64,000 nucleotides of DNA from positions 1-64,000 of the forward strand of contig DIWM01000050.1 in NCBI GenBank assembly GCA_002428485.1, in the 5' to 3' direction. Of the stretch, positions 8,248-16,187 are shown in pieces; the first letter of the stretch is position 1, and the number at the start of each line of letters is the position of its first letter. The notes beneath the pieces were generated by a model. The model did no database searches and was not told the origin of the DNA. It saw only the letters and a list, made by a program, of their open reading frames with translations. The stretch comes from Deltaproteobacteria bacterium UBA6106 (GTDB lineage Bacteria; Desulfobacterota; Syntrophorhabdia; Syntrophorhabdales; Syntrophorhabdaceae). The position numbers were made by a program, and so were the translations under genes.

Positions 8248-8819
8248 GGCGCATTATCGTCGGCATCACGGGTGCGACAGGGGTCATCTATGGCATCAGA
8301 TTGCTCGAGGCGCTAAAGAGCGCAGAGGTCGAAACTCACCTCATCCTTTCTGATGCGGGAAAGAAAAACATACTTATTGAAACGGATTACAGGATCGGGG
8401 ATGTGGAGAAGCTTGCCTCCCAGGTTCACGACGTTGAGAATCTTGCATCTTCCATATCGAGCGGGTCCTTCAAAACCGATGGGATGGTCATAGTTCCCTG
8501 CACGGTGAAAACGCTTTCCGGCGTAGCCCACTCGTATAACGACAACCTTATTGTGCGGGCCGCCGACGTTGTCCTGAAAGAAAGGCGAAGGCTGATCCTT
8601 GTCGTACGTGAAACACCGCTTCATAAAGGCCACCTTGAGCTTATGAGCAGGGTTGCCGACCTCGGCGGCATCATTCTGCCGCCTATCCCCGCGTTCTACC
8701 ATTCACCGCGCACTATAGACGATCTGCTGGATCACACCACAGGAAAGATCCTGGACCTTCTTGAGATCGAAAACTCCCTCTACGCGAGATGGAAAGGGAT
8801 GAACGAGCGGAAACCGTAA
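8244..8819 (+). CDS. ubiX: UbiX-family flavin prenyltransferase
   Basis: The 191-residue protein begins with the flavodoxin-like loop GITGATGVIYGIRLLEAL. It carries SSGSFKTDGMVIVPCTVKT, and later RETPLHKGHLELM and PPIPAFYH, all hallmarks of UbiX/Pad1. The family joins dimethylallyl phosphate to FMN to make the prenyl-FMN cofactor of UbiD decarboxylases and carboxylases. GTG 8244 is chosen as the start because it overlaps the lpdD stop and follows GGAGG at 8229-8233. An upstream ATG at 8199 would overlap lpdD by 49 bases. With PpsAB-like genes upstream, carboxylation of phenylphosphate to 4-hydroxybenzoate is the obvious use. Confidence 0.9.
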   Translation: MRRIIVGITGATGVIYGIRLLEALKSAEVETHLILSDAGKKNILIETDYRIGDVEKLASQVHDVENLASSISSGSFKTDGMVIVPCTVKTLSGVAHSYNDNLIVRAADVVLKERRRLILVVRETPLHKGHLELMSRVADLGGIILPPIPAFYHSPRTIDDLLDHTTGKILDLLEIENSLYARWKGMNERKP

Positions 8820-8886
8820 AAAGTGAAAAGTGAAATGTGAAATGTGAAATGCGTTTCACGTTTCACGAATTACGTTTCACGACTTA
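8820..8886. repeat. Inverted repeat of GTGAAAxGTGAAA words after ubiX
   Basis: Tandem AGTGAAA/TGTGAAA words face TTTCACGTTTCACG words and can fold into a long imperfect hairpin. It follows the ubiX stop directly. A short GTGAAAT copy recurs after the formate dehydrogenase operon near 63374-63393. Confidence 0.75.
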
Positions 8887-9004
8887 AGGGTGGTATGCTG
8901 TGCATTCTTTCCCGTGAACTATGAACCATAAGCTCTCTGCTCTCAGCTCTCAGCTTTTAGCCCATTATCGTTCTTTATAGTGAACAATTTATTTATAAAG
9001 ATTG

Positions 9005-9034
9005 TTGACAATCGAATAAAATTTATGATAAATA
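9005..9034 (+). promoter_or_regulatory. Putative sigma-70-type promoter of the hdr-flx operon
   Basis: TTGACA at 9005-9010 is a perfect -35 box in an AT-rich stretch. TAAATA at 9029-9034 (18-base spacer), or GATAAA at 9027-9032 (16-base spacer), would serve as -10. It lies 55 bases before hdrC, which begins a seven-gene overlapping run. Confidence 0.45.
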
Positions 9035-9088
9035 ATGCTTACATTTTTGTTCAGGTTGTTTTTTTATAAATACAATTAAGAATACAAT

Positions 9089-9655
9089 ATGGACACAATA
9101 AATCTAAGCAATAAAATCGATTGGGAATTCATAGAGCAGGTAAAGGAAGAAAGCGGACAGAACCCTTCGCTTTGCTATCAATGCGGCAACTGCACCGCAG
9201 GTTGTCCCTATACAAATTATTTCGATTACCCCGTGAGCATGGTCATGCGCCTTCTTCAGGCCGGGCAAAAAGATACTATCCTCAATTCAAAGGCGATCTG
9301 GCTGTGCGCGACCTGCGAGACCTGTACGACAAGGTGCCCCTGCGAGATAGATGTTGCGCACATAATGGACACGTTAAGGATCATCGCGCGGAGAGAGGGC
9401 AAGGTTTCCGAAAAGGATATAAAACTCTTCTATGACTCGTTTCTTGATTCGGTAAAACAGTTCGGACGCATCTATGAGGTGGGCACGCTCCTTATGTATA
9501 ACCTGAGGTCAGGCCACTTTCTTGCCGACGCAGACCTGGGGCCAAAGGTTTTGACAAGGGGGAAGATCCACTTTTTCCCGACGAAGATAAAAGGCAGCGA
9601 CAAGGTCGCACAGATCTTTGAGCGCTTCCAGAAAAAGGCTAAAAGGCATGGCTGA
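9089..9655 (+). CDS. hdrC: Heterodisulfide reductase subunit C-like iron-sulfur protein
   Basis: The 188-residue protein carries two [4Fe-4S] motifs, CYQCGNCTAGCP (about 31-42) and CATCETCTTRCPCE (about 74-87). These are followed by a helical tail ending in basic residues. This is the standard HdrC layout. HdrC passes electrons between HdrA and the CCG-domain subunit HdrB. It is the first gene of the run and overlaps hdrB by 8 bases. ATG 9089 is preceded by an AT-rich leader without a strong ribosome site. Confidence 0.9.
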   Translation: MDTINLSNKIDWEFIEQVKEESGQNPSLCYQCGNCTAGCPYTNYFDYPVSMVMRLLQAGQKDTILNSKAIWLCATCETCTTRCPCEIDVAHIMDTLRIIARREGKVSEKDIKLFYDSFLDSVKQFGRIYEVGTLLMYNLRSGHFLADADLGPKVLTRGKIHFFPTKIKGSDKVAQIFERFQKKAKRHG

Positions 9656-10637
9656 AAAAGAATACGCCTATTACAGCGGATGTTCTCTCGAAGGTACCGC
9701 GAAGGAATACGATACCTCTCTCAGGCTTGTTATGAAGACGCTGGGAGTAAAGCTTGCAGAGATACCGGACTGGAGTTGCTGCGGTTCAACGCCGGCCCAT
9801 ACCGTTGACCATGTCTTCGCAGCGGCCCTTGCCGCACGGAACCTTGCCATCATTGAAAAGATGAATACCCACACCGTGACGGTGCCATGCCCGTCGTGCC
9901 TGACGGTGCTGAAAAAGGCGCATATCGGTATGACCACTGATGAATCCTTTAAAAACGAAGTAAACGCGCTTCTTGACGAACCGTACGAAGGGAAGGTTAC
10001 CGCCAAATCGTCACTGCAGGTTATCTACGAAGACATCGGGCTTGAGGCGATCGCCGACAGGGTGACCCATGCGTTGCCTGACCTTAAGGTCGTAGCGTAT
10101 TACGGCTGCATCCTCAACAGGCCGCCGGACATAGCCCAGTTCGACGACCCGGAAAACCCTGTTGCAATGGATAAGGTCATCTCGGCCCTCGGCATAGAGG
10201 TGCTCGATTATGCATTTAAGACAGAGTGCTGCGGCGCTGCCTTCGGTGTCCCCAAGAGGGCGATGGTGAACGAGCTGACGCATAAGATCCTCTCCATGGC
10301 CATTGATGTGGGGGCAAACTGCATTGCTGTTGCCTGCCCGCTGTGCCAGCAGAACCTTGATCTCCGTCAGGAGCAGGTGAACCAGACCATGGGCTCGTCG
10401 TTCAATATCCCCGTTCTTTATTTTACGCAGATCATGGGGCTCGCCTACGGGTATTCCCCAGACGACCTGGAAATGGACAAGCTGGTAGTCGGCGCCGATC
10501 ACCTTATAAGATCGAGGATACCCGTTGAAGAATACCGGAAGATGAAAGAGGCTGAAGCTGCAGCGGCAAAAAAACCGGCAAAGGCCAAAGAAATGAAAGA
10601 AGAACCGAAAGAAACGGCAAAAGCTGAGGAGAACTGA
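9648..10637 (+). CDS. hdrB: Heterodisulfide reductase subunit B-like CCG-domain protein
   Basis: The 329-residue protein has two CCG domains. The first includes DWSCCGSTPAH and PCPSCLTVLKKAH. The second includes YYGCILNRPP, TECCGAAFGVPKRAM and ACPLCQQNLD. In methanogen HdrB these bind the noncubane [4Fe-4S] clusters that reduce a heterodisulfide. In bacteria the partner is thought to be DsrC or another disulfide. ATG 9648 overlaps hdrC. The last 30 residues form a lysine/glutamate/alanine-rich tail that looks like an add-on to the usual HdrB length. Confidence 0.9.
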   Translation: MAEKEYAYYSGCSLEGTAKEYDTSLRLVMKTLGVKLAEIPDWSCCGSTPAHTVDHVFAAALAARNLAIIEKMNTHTVTVPCPSCLTVLKKAHIGMTTDESFKNEVNALLDEPYEGKVTAKSSLQVIYEDIGLEAIADRVTHALPDLKVVAYYGCILNRPPDIAQFDDPENPVAMDKVISALGIEVLDYAFKTECCGAAFGVPKRAMVNELTHKILSMAIDVGANCIAVACPLCQQNLDLRQEQVNQTMGSSFNIPVLYFTQIMGLAYGYSPDDLEMDKLVVGADHLIRSRIPVEEYRKMKEAEAAAAKKPAKAKEMKEEPKETAKAEEN

Positions 10638-10640
10638 CCT

Positions 10641-12602
10641 ATGCGCGTTGGTGTTTTTATTTGCCATTGCGGAAATAACATCGCGGGAACTGTTGATGTG
10701 GCGAGAGTAGCCGCCGAGATGAGAAAGCTGCCGGGCGTGGTCTATGCTACAAACTACATGTACACCTGCTCGGAACCGGGCCAGGAAGAGATAAAGCAGG
10801 CGATCCGGAAGGAAGGCCTTGACAGGATCGTCGTTGCCGCCTGTTCGCCGAGGATGCACGAGAATACCTTCAGGAAGACCATTGAAAAGGCGGGATTGAA
10901 CCGCTACTTCCTTGAAATGGCGAACATCAGGGAACATATCTCCTGGATCGGTGAAGACAAAGAACTGAACACCAACAAGGCAATTGAGGCTGTGAAGATG
11001 GCAGTTGCCAAGGTGATGAACAATAAGCCCCTTTACTCGTCGTCGTTCAAGGTCAACAAGAGGGTACTGGTCATCGGCGGCGGCGTTGCCGGCATGCAGG
11101 CCGCACTCGACTGCGCCGACGGCGGGCTGGACGTTGTGCTTGTGGAAAAAAGCCCCAGCATCGGCGGGATGATGTCGCGCCTCGACAAGACGTTCCCTAC
11201 CATAGACTGTTCGATATGTATCCTTGGCCCAAAAATGGTCGATGTGGTGCAGCATGAAAAGATCAAGCTTTATGCCTATTCGGAGATCGACGAGATAAAA
11301 GGTTATGTTGGCAACTACCAGATCAAGATACGGAAAAAGGCCACCTATGTTGACTGGTCGAAATGCACGGGCTGCGGCGCGTGTATGGAGAAGTGCCCCA
11401 CCAGGAACGCTTACGATCATTTCAATTTCGGGGTTGCCACTACGCGTGCGATCAATATTCCTTTCCCGCAGGCGATCCCCAAGAAGGCAAAGATCGACCC
11501 TGAATTCTGCAGGCAGTTCACGAAAGGGAAGTGCGGTGTCTGCGCGAAGATATGTCCCACAGGGGCGATCAATTACGAGATGAAAGACGAGATCGTCGCC
11601 GAAGATGTAGGCGCGATCATCGTTGCGACAGGGTACGGGCTTTTTGACCTCGACAAATTCCCCGAATATGGCGCGGGGCGTTATCCTGATGTTATTACCG
11701 GCATCCAGTACGAGAGGATCCTCAACGCATCGGGGCCCACATCGGGCCATATCCTGAGGCCATCCGACCAGACCGAACCGAAGACCGTTGTCTTTGTTTC
11801 CTGCGCGGGATCCAGAGACAAGTCGCTCGGCGTACCATACTGTTCGAACTTTTGCTGCATGTACATAGCCAAGCAGGCGATACTCACAAAAGACCACATA
11901 CCCGATTCACAGTCCTATGTCTTTTACATGGATATCCGTTCCAACGGAAAGGGATACGATGAGTTCACCAGGAGGGCACAGGAGGAATACGGGGCGAAAT
12001 ATATCCGGGGGCGGGTCGCGAAGATCTATCCCAAAGGCAAGAAGATGGTTGTAAGGGGGGCGGACACCCTCCTCGGCACGCAGGTGGAGGTCGAGGCTGA
12101 TCTCGTGGTCCTCGCGACGGCTGTTATTTCTGCGCCGGGTGCCGCCGGAATGGCCGAGAAGCTCCATATCTCCTACGATACATTTGGTTTTTATGTTGAA
12201 AGCCACCCGAAATTACGGCCCGTTGAAACCAATACATCGGGGGTATATCTTGCCGGCGCCTGCCAGGGGCCCAAAGATATCCCCGCTTCAGTAGGCCAGG
12301 GGAGCGCGGCTGCGAGCAAAGTATTGTCGCTTTTCTCGAAGGATATGCTCGAATCCGACCCGGCGATCGCACAGGTCAACATCAACGCCTGCGTAGGCTG
12401 CCTGAAGTGCGTCAAGACCTGTCCTTTCCAGGCCATCAAGGAAGAAGTGCTAAGGAACGGCAGGAAGGTCGCCAAGGTCATCGAGACGGTATGCGCCGGT
12501 TGCGGTGTATGCACGTCCACGTGTCCCTGCGGCGCGATCCAGTTGCAGCACTTTACCGATAACCAGCTCTTAGCGGAGGTTAATGCCATATGTCAGTCGT
12601 AG
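10641..12602 (+). CDS. hdrA: Heterodisulfide reductase subunit A-like flavoprotein
   Basis: The 653-residue protein has an N-terminal cysteine-bearing HdrA domain, an FAD-binding GGGVAGM near residue 147, ferredoxin-type motifs CTGCGACMEKCP and CGVCAKICP in the middle, and a C-terminal double [4Fe-4S] domain (CVGCLKCVKTCP and CAGCGVCTSTCP, about 585-630). HdrA is the flavin-bifurcating hub. It splits electron pairs between ferredoxin and the HdrB disulfide site. It lies 3 bases after hdrB and overlaps flxD by 13 bases, so the complex is encoded as one unit. Confidence 0.95.
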   Translation: MRVGVFICHCGNNIAGTVDVARVAAEMRKLPGVVYATNYMYTCSEPGQEEIKQAIRKEGLDRIVVAACSPRMHENTFRKTIEKAGLNRYFLEMANIREHISWIGEDKELNTNKAIEAVKMAVAKVMNNKPLYSSSFKVNKRVLVIGGGVAGMQAALDCADGGLDVVLVEKSPSIGGMMSRLDKTFPTIDCSICILGPKMVDVVQHEKIKLYAYSEIDEIKGYVGNYQIKIRKKATYVDWSKCTGCGACMEKCPTRNAYDHFNFGVATTRAINIPFPQAIPKKAKIDPEFCRQFTKGKCGVCAKICPTGAINYEMKDEIVAEDVGAIIVATGYGLFDLDKFPEYGAGRYPDVITGIQYERILNASGPTSGHILRPSDQTEPKTVVFVSCAGSRDKSLGVPYCSNFCCMYIAKQAILTKDHIPDSQSYVFYMDIRSNGKGYDEFTRRAQEEYGAKYIRGRVAKIYPKGKKMVVRGADTLLGTQVEVEADLVVLATAVISAPGAAGMAEKLHISYDTFGFYVESHPKLRPVETNTSGVYLAGACQGPKDIPASVGQGSAAASKVLSLFSKDMLESDPAIAQVNINACVGCLKCVKTCPFQAIKEEVLRNGRKVAKVIETVCAGCGVCTSTCPCGAIQLQHFTDNQLLAEVNAICQS

Positions 12603-13021
12603 CCGGAAAGGAACTGCGGATTGTTGGTTTTCTCTGCAACTGGTGTTCCTACGGGGGAGCAGATACGGCAGGCGTCAGCCGTTTTAAACAGCCTACAGAC
12701 CTGCGCATCATCAAGGTACCTTGCTCGGGCAGGGTAGACCCGCTGTTTGTTGTGAGGGCACTGCTCACAGGGGCGGACGGCGTCCTCGTTTCAGGTTGCC
12801 ACCCCAGGGATTGTCATTACACGGACGGAAATTTCTATGCGCGCAGAAGGCTGGAAATGTTGAAGAGACTCCTCCCTTTCGTCGGTATCGACGAGAGGAG
12901 GTTCCATTATACATGGGTTTCTGCATCGGAAGGGCAGAAATGGCAGCAGGTGGTCACAGACTTCACGAACAGGATCCACCAACTCGGCCCCCTGCATGTA
13001 AAGAAGGAGAATGAAGGTTGA
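12590..13021 (+). CDS. flxD: FlxD/MvhD-type iron-sulfur adaptor subunit
   Basis: The 143-residue protein is full length for the MvhD family (hydrogenase iron-sulfur subunit). Conserved cysteines appear in CNWCSYGG near the N-terminus, in PCSGRVD, and in SGCHPRDCHY, enough for one [2Fe-2S] cluster. MvhD links HdrA to its electron donor. With NADH-oxidising FlxA downstream rather than an NiFe hydrogenase, FlxD fits. ATG 12590 lies inside the end of hdrA, and the stop overlaps the TTG start of the next gene. Confidence 0.9.
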   Translation: MSVVAGKELRIVGFLCNWCSYGGADTAGVSRFKQPTDLRIIKVPCSGRVDPLFVVRALLTGADGVLVSGCHPRDCHYTDGNFYARRRLEMLKRLLPFVGIDERRFHYTWVSASEGQKWQQVVTDFTNRIHQLGPLHVKKENEG

Positions 13022-13971
13022 GTACGGAAAAAGTGAAAGAGGCGATCGCGAAGATACTGCCGGATGTCGAGACAGTGATCTGCTATCAGCAGGGTTTTGA
13101 CGGTCTCCACACGACGCCCCTCTTCATAAAAATACCGGAAGAGATCAATGGCCTCATCTGGAATCCGCTGTGCGTCCAAAACCTGACAAGCTACCTTCCT
13201 TCTATCAAAAAGAAGGTCGGCATCGTCGTCAAGGGATGCGACAGCAGGACGATCGTACAGTACCTGCAGGAGGGCCTCATCGATAGGGAGAAGATCGTCA
13301 TCATAGGCGTTCCCTGCACAGGAGTGGTGAGCGTAAAAAAGGTGCTCAGGGAGATTGGACACCAGCCTGTTGCCGGCGTTGCCTTTGATGATAATGGAAA
13401 TATTGTCGTGAAGACATCGAAGGGAGACAGAACGCTGGCGATTGCCGATGTCTGTCCCGATAAATGCGCGACGTGCCAGTATCCGACACCTATCGTCTAC
13501 GACTACCTCGCCGGTGATCCGATCAAGTCGGATAAACCGAAAGAAAGCGTGCACGAAGATATCCGGCAATTTGACGAAAAGACCCTTGAGGAGAAAAAGG
13601 CATACTGGGAGAAAGAGCTGGAAAAGTGCATCCGCTGCTATGCCTGCCGGAATGCATGCCCCATGTGCATCTGTCAGGACAGCTGCATTGCCGAGACCCG
13701 CGAGCCGCACTGGATAAGCCAGAAGCTTTCTCTGACAGAGAAATTCATGTTCCACATGATCCACGCCGTACACCTTGCAGGCAGATGCGTGGAGTGCGGG
13801 GAATGTGAAAGGGTCTGTCCCATGGACATACCGGTGGCGAAACTGAAGAAGAAGATCAACACAGAGATGAAGGAGCTTTTCAACTATGAGCCCGGCGTAG
13901 ATCCGGATGGTAAGCCGCCTATGTATACCTTTAACGTTGATGAAGTGAAGATCAAGGAGCACAAACTCTAA
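13018..13971 (+). CDS. flxC: FlxC-type iron-sulfur subunit
   Basis: The 317-residue protein has an N-terminal FrhB/FdhB-like region with VKGCDSRT and GVPCTGVVS. A cysteine-dense ferredoxin domain follows (CIRCYACRNACPMC, about 203-216), then a second cluster site CVECGECERVCPMDIP (about 260-275). It starts at TTG 13018 overlapping the flxD stop (TTGA); GTG 13033 is an alternative. In known flx operons two such iron-sulfur proteins separate FlxA from FlxD. Assignment of the letters B and C between this gene and the next follows gene order and could be swapped. Confidence 0.8.
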   Translation: MSTEKVKEAIAKILPDVETVICYQQGFDGLHTTPLFIKIPEEINGLIWNPLCVQNLTSYLPSIKKKVGIVVKGCDSRTIVQYLQEGLIDREKIVIIGVPCTGVVSVKKVLREIGHQPVAGVAFDDNGNIVVKTSKGDRTLAIADVCPDKCATCQYPTPIVYDYLAGDPIKSDKPKESVHEDIRQFDEKTLEEKKAYWEKELEKCIRCYACRNACPMCICQDSCIAETREPHWISQKLSLTEKFMFHMIHAVHLAGRCVECGECERVCPMDIPVAKLKKKINTEMKELFNYEPGVDPDGKPPMYTFNVDEVKIKEHKL

Positions 13972-15047
13972 TGCCAGACACAGGTTACCTGCCGAAGGAA
14001 AAGGTAAAGGACTTCATGAGGGAGCTCGCGAAGGACGCAGTCGTCTATGCGCCCTGTCTCGAGGGAGATACAGTAATCTTCAGGCCTTTCAGCGAAGAAA
14101 GAACTCTCTGTTTTGACAGGCCGGCCAACTCCCCGCCGAAGTCGGTTATCTATCCTCAGAGCGAACAACTTTTTGCGTTTGAGTATAAAAAAGACCCTGA
14201 AGACCATCAGAAGATGTCCGTCGAATTAAAGGCCGATACCAATGTCCCCGGCATGGTCATCTTTGCCGCCCGCCCCTGTGACGCCAGGGGTTTTACCATC
14301 TACGACCGGGTGTTTATCGACACCGATACGCCGGACCCGTATTATAAGAAGCGGCGGGAGAATACGCTCATTGTTACACTGAGCTGCGCGGAACCTTCAC
14401 CGGGATGTTTTTGCGTCGGAGTCGGGGGAGGCCCGGCACATAAGGAAGGGTCGGATGCGATGATGACGGAGCTCGAAGGCGGTTATTTCATCGAACCCGT
14501 ATCGGAGAAGGGGAAGGCCATCCTCAATAAGTCCATGATAGAGGACGGCAGCCCTTATCTGCAAAAGGCCCAGGAGGCGCAGGCAAAGGCGCACGAGGCA
14601 GTGAAGAACCCATTCGAGACTGATAAGCTGAAGATATCCCAGGATCTTTTTAACAACGATGCGTTCTGGGAAGAGGCCGTGAGCAAGTGCGTAAGCTGCG
14701 GGGCGTGTACATACCTTTGCCCCACGTGTTATTGTTTCAATATTACCGATGAACAGGCCTCGGGCAAAGGCGAAAGGATACGGAGCTGGGATGCCTGTAT
14801 GTTCTTTCACTTTACCCTCGAAGCGAGCACCCACAATCCGAGGCCGACAAGGTTCCAGCGGTTCAAAAACCGCGTAGGCCACAAGTTCGTCTATTATCCG
14901 GAGAAATACGACGGGGCGATAGCATGCTGCGGCTGCGGAAGATGCATCAGATACTGCCCCGTATCTGTAGATATTAGCGAGATCGTAAGCAATCTCACGG
15001 AAAGCGGGCAGAAGCAACAGCAGACAGCGGGGAGCGCGAAAAAATGA
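13971..15047 (+). CDS. flxB: FlxB-type 4Fe-4S dicluster subunit
   Basis: The 358-residue protein has cluster motifs CVSCGACTYLCPTCYC (about 241-256) and CCGCGRCIRYCPVSVD (about 322-337), with an N-terminal region containing RPCDARG. This is like the sulfite-reductase A/hydrogenase beta family used as an electron relay next to FAD/NAD subunits. It shares one base with flxC and overlaps flxA by 4 bases. In the complex it should receive electrons from FlxA. Confidence 0.8.
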   Translation: MPDTGYLPKEKVKDFMRELAKDAVVYAPCLEGDTVIFRPFSEERTLCFDRPANSPPKSVIYPQSEQLFAFEYKKDPEDHQKMSVELKADTNVPGMVIFAARPCDARGFTIYDRVFIDTDTPDPYYKKRRENTLIVTLSCAEPSPGCFCVGVGGGPAHKEGSDAMMTELEGGYFIEPVSEKGKAILNKSMIEDGSPYLQKAQEAQAKAHEAVKNPFETDKLKISQDLFNNDAFWEEAVSKCVSCGACTYLCPTCYCFNITDEQASGKGERIRSWDACMFFHFTLEASTHNPRPTRFQRFKNRVGHKFVYYPEKYDGAIACCGCGRCIRYCPVSVDISEIVSNLTESGQKQQQTAGSAKK

Positions 15048-15880
15048 CTGATATAAAAAACCCATACCTGCCGGAGCTTGCAACTGTACTGCGCGTCATC
15101 GAAGAGACGCCGAACATCAAGTCTTTCCAGGTGGCGTTCAATGATCCGGAAAAGATGAAGGGCTTTACTTTTCAACCGGGACAGGTCGGTCAGTTGTCGG
15201 TCTTCGGGGTCGGTGAGTCTACCTTCGTTATCAATTCACCGCCGACGAGGATGGAATACCTCCAGTTCAGCGTCATGAAGGCAGGGGAGGTTACGGCAGC
15301 GATCCACAACCTCTATCCCGGCGACCAGGTTGGCATACGTGCGCCTCTTGGCAACTGGTTCCCTTACGAAGAGATGAAGGGGAGGAATATCCTCTTTATC
15401 GGCGGCGGGATCGGTCTGGCGCCGCTTAGGACGCTGATCCTCTTCATGCTCGACAACCGTTCTGATTACAAAGATATAACGATCATATACGGGTCAAGGA
15501 CCCCGCCTGACCTCTGTTACAAGGACGAGCTCAAGGAATGGGAGGAGAGATCCGACGTAAACCTCATCCTTACTGTGGACAATGAATACCCCGGATGGAG
15601 CAAGCGGACAGGTTTTGTGCCGACGGTGCTGAAGGAAGTAGCCCCGTCACCTGACGATACGGTAGCGATCACGTGCGGCCCACCGATCATGATCAAATTT
15701 GTCCTTGAGGGATTGGCACAGCTCAAATTCAGGGATGAAGATATCATAACGACCCTCGAGAAGAGGATGAAGTGCGGCATCGGCCTCTGCGGCAGGTGCA
15801 ACATCGGGTCCAAGTACGTCTGCAAGGACGGCCCCGTCTTTTCCCTCGCACAACTAAAAGAGATGCCCGACGACGTATAA
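15044..15880 (+). CDS. flxA: FlxA-type FAD/NAD(P)-binding oxidoreductase subunit
   Basis: The 278-residue protein is a ferredoxin-NADP-reductase-like module. An FAD domain is followed by the NAD-binding loop FIGGGIGLAPLRTLI (about 113-127). A C-terminal [2Fe-2S] binding segment, CGIGLCGRC, precedes KYVCKDGPVFS, as in PyrK and sulfite reductase B. It would oxidise NADH, or reduce NAD in reverse, and feed the Hdr complex. It is the last gene of the run and overlaps flxB (ATGA). The stop lies 12 bases before a repeat cluster. Confidence 0.9.
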   Translation: MTDIKNPYLPELATVLRVIEETPNIKSFQVAFNDPEKMKGFTFQPGQVGQLSVFGVGESTFVINSPPTRMEYLQFSVMKAGEVTAAIHNLYPGDQVGIRAPLGNWFPYEEMKGRNILFIGGGIGLAPLRTLILFMLDNRSDYKDITIIYGSRTPPDLCYKDELKEWEERSDVNLILTVDNEYPGWSKRTGFVPTVLKEVAPSPDDTVAITCGPPIMIKFVLEGLAQLKFRDEDIITTLEKRMKCGIGLCGRCNIGSKYVCKDGPVFSLAQLKEMPDDV

Positions 15881-15891
15881 ACACAGAAAAA

Positions 15892-16187
15892 CCAGCTCAT
15901 AGCTCATGGCTCATAGCTCATGGCGCATAGCGTTACAACCAGCTTTTTATATTTCACGTCTTTTTGGCATGCTGTCAGCTATGAGCTGGTTTTCTCTCGA
16001 TATACGATATACGAAATACGATATACGGATTTGCCATGAGCCATCAGACAAGAGCCGCTTTTCTCGCCGAACGCCCTACGCCGAACGTTTTTCTTTACAT
16101 GTCGATATACGAACGACGATATACGGATTTTCTATGCGGTAGTAGTCCCCTTACGCCTAACGCCTTACGACTTACGGGTTATTAGCG
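15892..16187. repeat. Cluster of three repeat types filling the flxA-S1 gap
   Basis: 15892-15989 is a GCTCAT-family inverted repeat: CCAGCTCATAG facing CTATGAGCTGG. 15999-16028 holds CGATATACG/AAATACG words. 16064-16187 holds CGCCTTACG/CGCCTAACG words up to the S1 gene stop. No coding frame or tRNA is visible in this 307-base gap. Confidence 0.8.

Noticed and set aside
10011..11897. 628-codon minus-strand frame opposite hdrB and hdrA
   Set aside because: It is an antisense shadow of two well-supported genes and has no recognisable domains.
12907..13962. 351-codon minus-strand frame opposite flxC
   Set aside because: The plus strand carries intact cysteine motifs and overlapping gene junctions; the minus frame has neither.
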